NCBI GenBank assembly: GCA_963922415.1
Contig: CAWUIP010000003.1
Span: 29,753-93,752 of the forward strand
DNA: 64,000 nucleotides
Reading direction: 5' to 3'
Origin: Aliishimia sp963922415
GTDB taxonomy: Bacteria; Pseudomonadota; Alphaproteobacteria; Rhodobacterales; Rhodobacteraceae
The notes below the pieces were generated by a model. It was not told the DNA's origin and did no database searches. It saw nothing but the letters and a program-made list of their open reading frames with translations. The translations under genes and the position numbers were made by a program. Below are positions 33,995 through 42,219 of this stretch, one piece after another (position 1 is the stretch's first letter; each line of letters opens with the position of its first letter).

Positions 33995-34001
33995 CGGGCA
34001 C
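33975..34001 (-). terminator. terminator of the dsbA-like gene, spanning the lpxK stop
   Basis: On the minus strand an 8-bp stem GTGCCCGC/GCAGGCAC (one G-T pair) with a 6-nt loop is followed by C and TTTT. It begins 5 bp after the dsbA-like stop. The hairpin also contains the lpxK stop codon on the plus strand. Confidence 0.65.
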
Positions 34002-34005
34002 AGCC

Positions 34006-34680
34006 TTAGCTTGCACCATCGATGATACGCTTCATCTCGTCGTAGGCCATATTTGAATATGTCCGGCCATTGATCACAAAAGACGGCGTCGAGCGAATGC
34101 CGTGCTCCTCCGCGTTCTCTTGGTACCAGGCGACCAGGGTGCGCAGCTTTTGTCCGTCCTGCAAACACGCCTCGAGCGCATCACCGTTCAACCCTGCAAG
34201 CCGCCCGAGCTTGCGCAACTCCTCAACAATGGCGGCTGGATCGCCGGCCCGCGCCCAGGTGCTTTGCGTCTTGTAGAGCATATCGGTAATGCCAAAAAAG
34301 CTGGCGGGCGTTTCGGCGCAGCGCGCAATTGCAGAGGCCCACAGCCCGTAGCGATCAAAATACACCTCGCGATAGACGAAGTTAATCTTTCCCGAGTCGA
34401 TGTAGTCTTCCTTAAGGTCCTTATAGGTGCCCTGGTGGAAGGACGCACAATGCGGACAGGTGTAGCTGGCATATTCGATGACAGTGACAGGTGCCTCTGG
34501 ATTGCCCAGCGACATCTCTTGAATGATCGAAGTGTCGATCTCTGCCTCTTGGGCATGGGCAGCGCCCACCAAGCGATCCGCCAGGTCGGCCGAGGTTGAC
34601 GTATTGGATGGCCCAGTCAGGTACCACCCGACAGCGCTCGCGATTACGAAGAACAAAGCATAACCGATGTAACGTGACAT
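34006..34680 (-). CDS. DsbA-family periplasmic thiol oxidoreductase
   Basis: 224 aa from the ATG at 34680. A membrane anchor or signal (YIGYALFFVIASAVGWYLTG) precedes a DsbA-type thioredoxin fold with helical insertion. The active site is SYTCPHCASFH (CPHC, as in DsbA). The cis-Pro loop is GIRSTPSFVINGRTY. The branch resembles ScsC/BdbD-like DsbA proteins of Alphaproteobacteria. It lies 4 bp downstream of dciA, a pairing often seen next to mutY in this group. Confidence 0.93.
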   Translation of the reverse strand: MSRYIGYALFFVIASAVGWYLTGPSNTSTSADLADRLVGAAHAQEAEIDTSIIQEMSLGNPEAPVTVIEYASYTCPHCASFHQGTYKDLKEDYIDSGKINFVYREVYFDRYGLWASAIARCAETPASFFGITDMLYKTQSTWARAGDPAAIVEELRKLGRLAGLNGDALEACLQDGQKLRTLVAWYQENAEEHGIRSTPSFVINGRTYSNMAYDEMKRIIDGAS

Positions 34681-34684
34681 GAAC

Positions 34685-35218
34685 CTATCCTGTTTCTGAA
34701 CCGTTGGATTTGGATGTGACATGCGCGCCCAAGGTTTCAAGGGCTGCGCGCAAACCGTCGTCGACCACAGGCGCGACAACCTGAGAGGCCGCGGCGCGCG
34801 CTGCCTCAGACGGTTGCATTGAGCCTGCCTTCGCGGGCGCGTGTTGAAAGACGACCTTGCCTTCCGAAAAACCGCGCGGTGCAGTCTGTGTGATCCGGAT
34901 CCGCGCGATCGCGTTGTAGCCGTAGATCGCATTGACCCGGCTGCGGATCTGTTCCTTTTGCATTTCCAGCATGGGCGCTTGCGCACCTGTCGTCAGCACA
35001 ACAAGGGTCGCCCCAAAACCACCGCGCGCATAGCTCACCTCTACCGGGCGCGCGATGGATGCAATATCGTGCCCGACGACCTCTTCCCACTGCGTCAAAA
35101 GCTGCGACTGCGCAAAACCCCGGCTAGCGCTGGCATCACGCACGCGGCCCTGCACCAGCTTGCTGGCGCGGGCAAACCCCTTTGTCGTGGCTCGTGCGCG
35201 TTGAGACTGCGTCGACAT
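34685..35218 (-). CDS. DciA/DUF721 family protein
   Basis: 177 aa. DUF721 (DciA) proteins recruit or load the replicative helicase DnaB in bacteria that lack DnaC. Seen: KGFARASKLVQGRVRDAS, then LLTQWEEVVGHDIASIARPVEV with the conserved W and VG, and GATLVVLTTGAQAPMLEMQ with NAIYGYNAIARIRITQ, the KH-like core. The N-terminal 30 residues are basic. Divergent from mutY by 85 bp. Confidence 0.85.
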   Translation of the reverse strand: MSTQSQRARATTKGFARASKLVQGRVRDASASRGFAQSQLLTQWEEVVGHDIASIARPVEVSYARGGFGATLVVLTTGAQAPMLEMQKEQIRSRVNAIYGYNAIARIRITQTAPRGFSEGKVVFQHAPAKAGSMQPSEAARAAASQVVAPVVDDGLRAALETLGAHVTSKSNGSETG

Positions 35219-35303
35219 CGCCTACCTCGTGGCATTGCGTGGATCGACTATAGCGAATATGCCGCAAGCCTCCAGCCGAACGCGAACCAAGGACGCATAA
35301 ATT

Positions 35304-36356
35304 TTGTGTGAGACGCCTAAAAGTGCCGAACTGTTGATCTGGTACGACCGGCATGCGCGCGCAATGCCGTGGCGCGTCCCACCCGCCGCGCGCCAGGCAG
35401 GCACCGCGCCAAACCCGTATCATGTTTGGTTGTCAGAGGTCATGTTGCAGCAAACTACTGTCGCCGCTGTGAAATCTTACTTTATTGACTTCACTGAACG
35501 CTGGCCAACAGTTCAGGATCTGGCCGCCGCGGAGGATGCAGACGTGATGGCCGCCTGGGCCGGGCTTGGCTACTACGCCCGGGCGCGGAACCTGCTCAAA
35601 TGCGCGCGCGTTGTCGCGTCCGACTATGGCGGGCGGTTCCCGGCGAGAGCCGCAGAGTTGGTGAAGCTACCCGGCATCGGCCCGTACACCTCCGCCGCAA
35701 TTGCATCGATTGCGTTTGATGAGCCTGCCACCGTGCTCGATGGGAATGTCGAACGCGTCATGGCGCGGCTTTATGACGATCCGACGCCTCTGCCCGGCGC
35801 AAAGCCTGTTTTCATGTCCTACGCAGAAGCTTTAACGCCGCAAAAGCGACCGGGGGACTATGCCCAAGCGGTCATGGACTTGGGCGCCACAATTTGCACG
35901 CCGCGCAGTCCGGCCTGCGGCATATGTCCCTGGCGTGCACCCTGCAAGGCCCGCGCGGCTGGCACAGCGCCAGACTTGCCGCGCAAGGCGCCGAAGCAAC
36001 CCAAGCCCGTCCGGCGCGGTATCGCCTACGTGGCCCAGCGCACGGATGGCGCTTGGTTGCTGGAAGAACGCCCCGACAAAGGGCTTTTGGGCGGGATGCT
36101 GGGCTGGCCCGGCAGTGACTGGTCCGACGCCCCACAGCCCAAACCGCCGCTGGAGGCAGACTGGGCAACCATCCCGGGCGAAGTGCGCCACACCTTCACG
36201 CATTTTCATCTGATCCTAGAGGTGCAGATGGCGCGCGTGGGCCCCGATGTGTCCCCCAGTGTAGGACGTTTCCGTCCTGCCAACGGCTTTCGCCCGAGCG
36301 ACCTTCCAACTGTCATGCGCAAGGTTTTTGACCTTGCCCGCGACAGCTTGTCCTAG
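35304..36356 (+). CDS. mutY: A/G-specific adenine glycosylase
   Basis: 350 aa, TTG start at 35304. No in-frame ATG or GTG precedes the conserved LLIWYDRHARAMPWR, so the TTG is preferred. MutY removes adenine mispaired with 8-oxoguanine. Seen: VMLQQTTVAAVKSYF, the helix-hairpin-helix LPGIGPYTSAAIASIAF, catalytic Asp in TVLDGNVERVMAR (about residue 148), and the 4Fe-4S ligands C-x6-C-x2-C-x5-C in CTPRSPACGICPWRAPC. The C-terminal NUDIX-like domain that reads 8-oxoG contains TFTHFHLILEV. Confidence 0.96.
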   Translation: MCETPKSAELLIWYDRHARAMPWRVPPAARQAGTAPNPYHVWLSEVMLQQTTVAAVKSYFIDFTERWPTVQDLAAAEDADVMAAWAGLGYYARARNLLKCARVVASDYGGRFPARAAELVKLPGIGPYTSAAIASIAFDEPATVLDGNVERVMARLYDDPTPLPGAKPVFMSYAEALTPQKRPGDYAQAVMDLGATICTPRSPACGICPWRAPCKARAAGTAPDLPRKAPKQPKPVRRGIAYVAQRTDGAWLLEERPDKGLLGGMLGWPGSDWSDAPQPKPPLEADWATIPGEVRHTFTHFHLILEVQMARVGPDVSPSVGRFRPANGFRPSDLPTVMRKVFDLARDSLS

Positions 36357-36426
36357 CCTGTGCCAAGGCTTGGTTCACGTTCCTGCCTGAAGTAAGCTTC
36401 AACCGACCCAAACGAACAGAGCGCTC

Positions 36427-37572
36427 ATGTCCGACGCAACTTTGACCCCTGAAGACCTCGCCCGCCCGACCCGCGCCTTGCCGTTTTGGATTTCGTACCT
36501 TCTGCCGCTCCTGGCCTGGTATGTGGCGGTCACGGGCGGATGGTCGGTGCTGTTACTTCCAATCGTCACCTGGGCCCTGTTTTCCGTGATGGACATGGTC
36601 GTCGGGCGCGACACCGCAAACCCCACACAAGACGCGGAAGACGCGGACTTGTCGCTTTACGAATGGGTCACACTGCTATGGGCACCGGTGCAGTTCATTA
36701 TGCTTTGTGCCCTGCTCGTCTATGTGCCGCAGGCGGATCATTTGAACGCCCTGGAACGCGTCGTGATCTTCTTTGGCGTTGGCGTGATCACCGGTACGAT
36801 CGGGATCAACTATTCGCACGAGCTGATGCACCAAAAGAGCGCGGCAGAACGTTGGTGCGCAGACGCATTGCTGGCTATGGTACTTTATTCGCATTTCCGG
36901 TCAGAACACCTGCTGGTCCACCACCGCTATGTCGGAACGCCGCGCGACACGGTGACTGCCCGCTACAACGAAGGCTTTCACCGCTACTATCCGCGGGTCT
37001 TGAAAGAAGGTTTGATCTCGGCCTGGCGTGCCGAGGCGCAGAAACTGCGGCGCGGCGATAAGCCCATCACAGATGCCGCCAACCCGTTTTGGCGCTATGC
37101 GGCGTTGCAAGGGTTTATGCTGATCCTCGCCGTGGTCTTGGGCGGGTTTTCCGGCCTTATCCTGTTTCTGATCCAAGCCGGGACGGCCATTTGGCAGTTG
37201 GAGCTGGTGAATTACGTCGAACATTACGGGCTGTCGCGCAAACATTTGGGCGACGGTAAGTACGAACATGTGAAACCGCACCATAGCTGGAACGCGGATC
37301 ACCGCATGTCGAACTGGCTGTTGATCAACCTGCAACGGCACTCCGATCATCACTATAAGCCGGACCGCCGCTTCCCCTTGCTGCGCACCTACTCTGCATC
37401 GGAGGCCCCGCAACTGCCACACGGTTATCCGCTGATGACGGTCATGGCGATGATCCCGCCCTGGTGGCGCCGTGTCATGAACCCGCGCGTGCGCGCCTGG
37501 CGTGCGCAATACTATCCAGAGGTCACCGACTGGAGCGACTATAACAAGATGGCGTTGCCGGCGCCGCGCTGA
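36427..37572 (+). CDS. alkB: AlkB-type alkane 1-monooxygenase
   Basis: 381 aa, integral-membrane di-iron hydroxylase that oxidises the terminal carbon of n-alkanes with a rubredoxin electron donor. About six membrane helices. The His clusters are intact: NYSHELMHQKS, RSEHLLVHHRYVG, NYVEHYGLSRKH and LQRHSDHHYKPDRRF. No rubredoxin, rubredoxin reductase or AlkS-type regulator is adjacent. Its stop directly abuts the cyclase stop on the opposite strand. Confidence 0.93.
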   Translation: MSDATLTPEDLARPTRALPFWISYLLPLLAWYVAVTGGWSVLLLPIVTWALFSVMDMVVGRDTANPTQDAEDADLSLYEWVTLLWAPVQFIMLCALLVYVPQADHLNALERVVIFFGVGVITGTIGINYSHELMHQKSAAERWCADALLAMVLYSHFRSEHLLVHHRYVGTPRDTVTARYNEGFHRYYPRVLKEGLISAWRAEAQKLRRGDKPITDAANPFWRYAALQGFMLILAVVLGGFSGLILFLIQAGTAIWQLELVNYVEHYGLSRKHLGDGKYEHVKPHHSWNADHRMSNWLLINLQRHSDHHYKPDRRFPLLRTYSASEAPQLPHGYPLMTVMAMIPPWWRRVMNPRVRAWRAQYYPEVTDWSDYNKMALPAPR

Positions 37573-38943
37573 TCACCGCAGCGCCCAAACCTGAACCGTG
37601 CCGTCGATGCCGCGGATCGCTTGGTTTGGAACGAGATCGAGATCAATCGTTTCTTCGTGCGGCAAGGCGCAGTGCACTGCGTCACTCACTACCAGCTTGC
37701 AGCTGAGCGGGCGGGTGAGATCTTCCATCCGGCTTGCGATGTTAACCGTGTTGCCGATCACCGCAAACTCAAGCCGGTTGCCGCCAATGTCGCCCAAGAC
37801 CGCCGGGCCATAATGCAGCCCCACGCCAACACCGAGCGGCGTGTCGCCTGCTGACACGCGCGCGGCATTCCAAGCCTCTGCCGCAAGCACCATCTGACGC
37901 GCGCAGTGATAGGCCCGGCGCACATCATCCGGCTTTGGAAACGGCGTGCCAAACGTGGCCATCAGCCCATCGCCTAGATACTTGTCCAGGGTTCCGTTCT
38001 GCGCAAAAACCGCCCGTTCCATAAAGCTTTGGAAACTGCGCAGCGTCTGAATGACCTCTTCAGCCGGACGCTGGGACGCGTATGTCGTAAAGCCCTGAAT
38101 ATCGACGAAGATGACGGCCACATCGTGCTGCCGGATTTGCTTGAGTGGCTCATCATTGCGCGACAACTCTTCGACCATCGACGGCGAAAAGTAACGGCTC
38201 AGGTTCTCGCGCTCCCGTTCTAGCGAGGCATTGCTGAGCAGGAGCCGGTTGAACCGCCGGATCGACATCGACAGCGTAAACGCGACCAAAACAAAGACCA
38301 CCACCTGCTGCAATCGCACGTCAATGCGCAGCGAGTTTGGGTCCATCTCGTTGATGATTACCGGAAAGCCTGCGAACGCGGTCTCTGCCGCAGTTGTCAA
38401 CTCAGGGTAAGTGATCCCAAACCACCAAACCATACCGACGCCGATCAACCAAAGTGATGCGGTCCACACACCGATTGCACCGATGGTCCGCCACGAATAC
38501 CCAAGCGTGCCCACCGCCAAGATGATGTAAAGATAGTCAAAATTATCAAATCGGTAGATGAAGGCGGTTGGCGCTGGCTCGTTAAAAAACGGGTTGGGCG
38601 CCACCAAAATGATGGTCATCAGTGTTAGGTCAAGTGCGAGGACCGCAAGCTCGGCCCGAGAGCGCCCGACGCGACCCACACGTTGCTGCAACCAACCGAC
38701 GCCCGCCACCAGGATCAGCATGACTTCATAATAGAGAACGCTGGGAAACGGCGCGATGAACAACAGCATCACACCCGTCACCGACAGCGCGATCCACCGT
38801 GCCCGAACCGCCAGTTCTAAGCCTTCGCGCTTGTGCTTGGCCAAGACGCCTTCGGTGAACCGGTTGGCGGCCGCCTCTTCAGCGCTCACTTTATCCGGCA
38901 GTTCTTGGGCCGAAAAATTGGGCATCTGAAATGTGTTGGTCAT
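37573..38943 (-). CDS. membrane-bound class III adenylate cyclase
   Basis: 456 aa. About six N-terminal membrane helices (residues 45-245) carry a C-terminal class III nucleotidyl cyclase domain (about 270-456). Catalytic elements: VAVIFVDIQGFTTYAS (metal Asp), LDKYLGDGLMATFG (Lys and second metal Asp), GVGLHYGPAVLGDIGG, and FAVIGNTVNIASRME with the transition-state Asn and Arg. cAMP is the likely product. The membrane part may sense an unknown signal. The start codon sits inside an 11-bp inverted repeat. A cAMP-receptor-like domain occurs at 59201-62326 in the same window. Confidence 0.92.
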   Translation of the reverse strand: MTNTFQMPNFSAQELPDKVSAEEAAANRFTEGVLAKHKREGLELAVRARWIALSVTGVMLLFIAPFPSVLYYEVMLILVAGVGWLQQRVGRVGRSRAELAVLALDLTLMTIILVAPNPFFNEPAPTAFIYRFDNFDYLYIILAVGTLGYSWRTIGAIGVWTASLWLIGVGMVWWFGITYPELTTAAETAFAGFPVIINEMDPNSLRIDVRLQQVVVFVLVAFTLSMSIRRFNRLLLSNASLERERENLSRYFSPSMVEELSRNDEPLKQIRQHDVAVIFVDIQGFTTYASQRPAEEVIQTLRSFQSFMERAVFAQNGTLDKYLGDGLMATFGTPFPKPDDVRRAYHCARQMVLAAEAWNAARVSAGDTPLGVGVGLHYGPAVLGDIGGNRLEFAVIGNTVNIASRMEDLTRPLSCKLVVSDAVHCALPHEETIDLDLVPNQAIRGIDGTVQVWALR

Positions 38944-38978
38944 GGTCAGGCCCTTTTATCTGATCCTGGCCTGACCAT
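38942..38978 (-). promoter_or_regulatory. 11-bp inverted repeat covering the cyclase start codon
   Basis: ATGGTCAGGCC and GGCCTGACCAT are perfect complements separated by 15 nt. On the minus strand the 3' arm includes the first bases of the cyclase ATG (38943-38941), and the loop carries AAAAGG, the likely ribosome binding site. It could be an RNA hairpin or a dimeric protein site. Confidence 0.6.
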
Positions 38979-39007
38979 AATGTAAAAGCGATTAACACGC
39001 CATATCG

Positions 39008-39673
39008 CTATGCAGCCTGCGGAAGATGCCCAGTTTTCACGTAGATCAAGCAGCCTTCATCCGACCATGGCGAATGGGTCGAGCCATGCGGCGACCGGAT
39101 CCATGTGCCAGCCGGATAGTCCCCATGCTCATCCTGGAACGTGCCTTCAAGAACAAAGATCTCTTCTCCACCCCAATGGGCGTGCTGCGTGAACTTGGTG
39201 CCAGGCGCCCAGCGCACAAGGGCGACGTTCTCACCCTCCGCCGCGTGAAGTGGCAGCACCTCAAGCCCCTCGACCATGCCAGGACGAAATGCGGCTTCTT
39301 TCGTGTTAAGCGAAAACTGCGCGGTATCATCTTCATCAAACTGATGAAGCTTCACCAAGATCTTCGCGCCCTCAGGCCCGATATGCGGTGTATGCGCCGT
39401 GCCGATTGGGTTGCGCACATAAGTGCCCGCGGGATAGTCCGCGTGCTCGTCCGAAAACGTCCCCTCCAGCACCAGGAACTCTTCGCCCCCACCATGGGAA
39501 TGCGCATCAAACTGGCTGTTGGGCGCGAAGCGCACAATGGTCGTGGCACGCGCCACTTCCTCACCAATCCGGTCCAGCATCATCCGATCAACGCCGCTTG
39601 CGGGCGACGCAACCCAATCATAATCCTCGGGCCGCACAACGACCCGCTGCGAGAAATCTGCGTTCAGTTTCAT
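39008..39673 (-). CDS. double ChrR-type cupin protein
   Basis: 221 aa made of two similar cupin domains (about 25-110 and 120-215). Each has the metal-site pattern HxHxxGEExxVLEGxFxDExxDYPAGT: FDAHSHGGGEEFLVLEG in the first and FTQHAHWGGEEIFVLEG in the second. This matches the C-terminal cupin of the anti-sigma factor ChrR, but no N-terminal zinc anti-sigma domain is present. The gene starts 1 nt after the TetR stop (TGAGATG), so it is coupled to that regulator. Confidence 0.88.
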   Translation of the reverse strand: MKLNADFSQRVVVRPEDYDWVASPASGVDRMMLDRIGEEVARATTIVRFAPNSQFDAHSHGGGEEFLVLEGTFSDEHADYPAGTYVRNPIGTAHTPHIGPEGAKILVKLHQFDEDDTAQFSLNTKEAAFRPGMVEGLEVLPLHAAEGENVALVRWAPGTKFTQHAHWGGEEIFVLEGTFQDEHGDYPAGTWIRSPHGSTHSPWSDEGCLIYVKTGHLPQAA

Positions 39674-39674
39674 C

Positions 39675-40232
39675 TCAATCCACCCTTAGTCGCTTGGTCA
39701 ACACTGTGACCGATTGGTCAAACTGGCCCACCTCACGCATCACATGCGCAATAAGCTGAGCCCCTTCCACAAGCGCCAAAGTCCCGCGCGCTTCGCCGAC
39801 CGTATCCGCGACATGGGCAATGGATCCATCTTTTTGCGCTTGGGCAAACACGCGATCCAACCAGTCGATGATGACCGTCTTGAAGTACAAAACCTCGGCC
39901 ACGACTTCGCCGGGCAAAACATCCCGGCTCGCCGCGAACGAAACACACAAGCACAAGGTTTCACCGTCGCTTAACGCGTCACGATACATGTCCAGAAACC
40001 CGCGGATCTGCGCGGCAGCAGGTCCGTCCAGCGCATGCAACTGCGCCTCGATCCGGGCCGTATAGTCCTGCATCAGCCGAACACCCAGATCCGCCTTGGT
40101 CGGGAAATGGTGATGCACGCTTGGCTTTTTGATCCCGGCCGCATGGGCCAGGTCTGCAAAGCTGAAGCCTGCATAGCCCGCGCTGCGCGCCAGCTTTTCC
40201 GCCGTGGTGAGAAGTTGCGTTTGTGTACTCAT
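39675..40232 (-). CDS. TetR-family transcriptional regulator
   Basis: 185 aa from the ATG at 40232. The N-terminal HTH is clear: LTTAEKLARSAGYAGFSFAD, LAHAAGIKKPSVHHHFPTKADL. The helical C-terminal domain (LCLCVSFAASRDVLPGEV, EGAQLIAHVMREVGQF) resembles regulators of detoxification genes in Rhodobacterales. A palindrome lies just upstream of its start. It is cotranscribed with the double-cupin gene. Confidence 0.92.
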   Translation of the reverse strand: MSTQTQLLTTAEKLARSAGYAGFSFADLAHAAGIKKPSVHHHFPTKADLGVRLMQDYTARIEAQLHALDGPAAAQIRGFLDMYRDALSDGETLCLCVSFAASRDVLPGEVVAEVLYFKTVIIDWLDRVFAQAQKDGSIAHVADTVGEARGTLALVEGAQLIAHVMREVGQFDQSVTVLTKRLRVD

Positions 40233-40237
40233 GATCA

Positions 40238-40251
40238 ACCAACTAGTAGGT
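40238..40251. promoter_or_regulatory. candidate TetR operator
   Basis: ACCAACTAGTAGGT is a 14-bp dyad (ACC-n-ACTAGT-n-GGT, symmetric at 12 of 14 positions). It lies 5 bp upstream of the regulator's ATG. Size and position fit an autoregulatory TetR site. Confidence 0.55.
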
Positions 40252-40277
40252 AGATTGCGACTCTTCAAGGTTACGCG

Positions 40278-40305
40278 AAAAAAAACCCCGCCTTGAGAGG
40301 CGGGG
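40278..40305 (-). terminator. Rho-independent terminator of ccrM
   Basis: On the minus strand a perfect 7-bp stem CCCCGCC/GGCGGGG with a 6-nt loop is followed by eight T. It lies 71 bp after the ccrM stop. Confidence 0.9.
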
Positions 40306-40375
40306 CAAGTTTTAGTGCCTAGCTTACTTAATGGGCCAGGTTTTGGCCGCAGGCACCGGCGGTGTTCGAATAGGA

Positions 40376-41476
40376 TCAAGTCTCGCGCATCTCCGCACGG
40401 ATTTGTTGGCGCAGCACATCGATGGAGACCATTTTTCCGTCTTGCTTGTAGCGCCAATAGGTCCAGCCATTGCAGCTTGGCGCGCCTTCGATATGGGCGC
40501 CAACTTGGTGAATCGACCCTTTGATATCATGTCCGATCAGCGTGCCATCGGCCCGCACTTTCGCGATCTGGCCGCGCGGCGAAAACAGCTCTTCGCCCGG
40601 GCGCAGCATGCCGCGCTCCACAAGTTGGCCGAAAGGTACGCGTGGTTCGCTGCGCTTAGACGTCGTGACATCCAGGGCAGAACGGTCAAACTTGCGCACT
40701 CTCTGGATCCGAGCCTCAGCCACCTCGCGGTACTGCGCTTCCCGCTCGATCCCGATAAAGTCACGGCCCAGCATCTTGGCCACGGCCCCCGTCGTGCCAG
40801 ACCCAAAGAACGGATCAAGGATCACATCGCCCGGGTTTGTCGTGCCCACAATCACACGGTGGAGCAAGCTTTCCGGTTTCTGCGTCGGATGCGCCTTATC
40901 GCCATTCGCGTCCTTCAACCGTTCATGGCCTGTACAGATCGGCAGCACCCAGTCAGAGCGCATTTGAATGCCTTCATTCAGGGCCTTGAGCGCCTCATAA
41001 TTGAACGTGTATTTCGCCGCCTCATCCCGCGACGCCCAAATCATCGTCTCGTGCGCGTTCGTGAAACGCTTGCCCCGAAAGTTGGGCATTGGGTTCGCCT
41101 TGCGCCAGACCACATCGTTTAGGATCCAGAACCCTGTGTTCTGCAACGCCGCGCCAACCCGGAAGATATTGTGATACGACCCGATCACCCAGATCGCCCC
41201 ATTGGGCTTTAGAAGGCGCCGCGCCGCGGCAAGCCATTCCGAGGTAAACTCGTCATACGCCCGGAAGGACGAAAACTGATCCCAATGATCGTCGACCGCG
41301 TCAACTTTCGAGTTGTCGGGGCGATGCAACTCACCTTTCAACTGCAGGTTATAGGGCGGGTCTGCAAAGATCAGATCGACCGACGCCTTGGGCAACGACT
41401 GCATCACTTCGATGCAATCGCCCGACACGATCTGATTCAAAGGCAGCGCTTCGGCGCCCTTCATGTGTTTCGTCAT
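40376..41476 (-). CDS. ccrM: cell-cycle DNA adenine methyltransferase CcrM (GANTC)
   Basis: 366 aa from the ATG at 41476, with GAGG upstream. CcrM methylates adenine in GANTC and gives cell-cycle timing in Alphaproteobacteria. It is a beta-class enzyme: the catalytic motif DLIFADPPYNLQLKG (DPPY, about residue 38) comes before the AdoMet motif DVILDPFFGSGTTGAVA (about 230). The C-terminal extension of about 90 residues (TLIGHDIKGSIHQVGAHIEG, SCNGWTYWRY) is the DNA-recognition domain that separates CcrM from restriction-associated HinfI-type enzymes. No cognate endonuclease is nearby. Three GANTC sites lie in its upstream region. Confidence 0.97.
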   Translation of the reverse strand: MTKHMKGAEALPLNQIVSGDCIEVMQSLPKASVDLIFADPPYNLQLKGELHRPDNSKVDAVDDHWDQFSSFRAYDEFTSEWLAAARRLLKPNGAIWVIGSYHNIFRVGAALQNTGFWILNDVVWRKANPMPNFRGKRFTNAHETMIWASRDEAAKYTFNYEALKALNEGIQMRSDWVLPICTGHERLKDANGDKAHPTQKPESLLHRVIVGTTNPGDVILDPFFGSGTTGAVAKMLGRDFIGIEREAQYREVAEARIQRVRKFDRSALDVTTSKRSEPRVPFGQLVERGMLRPGEELFSPRGQIAKVRADGTLIGHDIKGSIHQVGAHIEGAPSCNGWTYWRYKQDGKMVSIDVLRQQIRAEMRET

Positions 41477-41526
41477 TTTCTGCCTCGTCCCCGGCGCATT
41501 TTGCACTCGTTGGTTGGCCCCAACAT

Positions 41527-41565
41527 GAGTCAGAGGCGATTCGCGGTCAAATTCTTTTTAGAATC
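41527..41565 (-). promoter_or_regulatory. ccrM upstream region with three GANTC sites
   Basis: GAGTC at 41527, GATTC at 41538 and GAATC at 41561 lie within 39 bp of the 95-bp gap between rnhB and ccrM. A small inverted repeat ATTCTTTTTAGAAT overlaps the third. The sites are targets of the CcrM product itself. Confidence 0.6.
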
Positions 41566-41571
41566 AATTGC

Positions 41572-42189
41572 TTAAATTTTTTCTTGATACAAGATATTGT
41601 GGACCGGCTTGAACGACCGTCTATGATGTGGGGTCACCCCCAAATCTCGAAGCGCCTGTCTGTGGCCTTTTGACGGATAGCCCATGTTTGTTTCCCAGCC
41701 ATAGCCAGGATGCTGTTGCGCCAAATCCACCATCAGCCGATCGCGCCTAATTTTGGCCACAATTGAGGCCGCTGCAATCGAGAGTGATTTGGTGTCGCCC
41801 TTCACCACGCCGGTCGCCGGTAAGTTCAAACCACGCGGCACCATATGCCCATCAACAAGCACATGATCAGGCCGCTCACGCAGCCCCGCAACGGCGCGCA
41901 CCATCGCTAAGTGGGACGCGCGTAGAATGTTCAGCTGATCGATTTCTTCTACACTGGCCTCGCCCACTGACACGATGGCCCGCTCCAATATCTCGGGATA
42001 AAGATGCGTTCGCGTCTTGGCACTGAGTTGCTTTGAATCGTTCAGCCCCTCGGGGATATCGTCGAGGTTCAAAATAACGGCTGCCGCCATGACAGGGCCC
42101 GCCAACGGGCCCCGGCCCACCTCGTCAACGCCCGCGACACGCTCGCCCAGCTGAGCCTCCAGATCCGCATTTGGAACCGACCTTAACAA
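41572..42189 (-). CDS. rnhB: ribonuclease HII
   Basis: 205 aa from a TTG at 42189, chosen because GGGAGG lies 10 nt upstream and the length matches the family. A longer open frame reaches 42345 through hairpins and a terminator. RNase HII cuts RNA in RNA-DNA hybrids and single ribonucleotides. The conserved acidic and GRG residues are visible: RVAGVDEVGRGPLAGP (Asp-Glu of the active site), LNDSKQLSAKTR, HVLVDGHMVP, KSLSIAAASIVAKIRRD and GYPSKGH. Confidence 0.93.
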   Translation of the reverse strand: MLRSVPNADLEAQLGERVAGVDEVGRGPLAGPVMAAAVILNLDDIPEGLNDSKQLSAKTRTHLYPEILERAIVSVGEASVEEIDQLNILRASHLAMVRAVAGLRERPDHVLVDGHMVPRGLNLPATGVVKGDTKSLSIAAASIVAKIRRDRLMVDLAQQHPGYGWETNMGYPSKGHRQALRDLGVTPHHRRSFKPVHNILYQEKI

Positions 42190-42219
42190 AACTGTGCGAC
42201 CTCCCTCACGCGCCTTACC

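Noticed and set aside
41551..41575. CtrA site in the ccrM upstream region
   Set aside because: Only one TTAA half is present; the second position after 7 nt reads ATTC. This is too weak to call.
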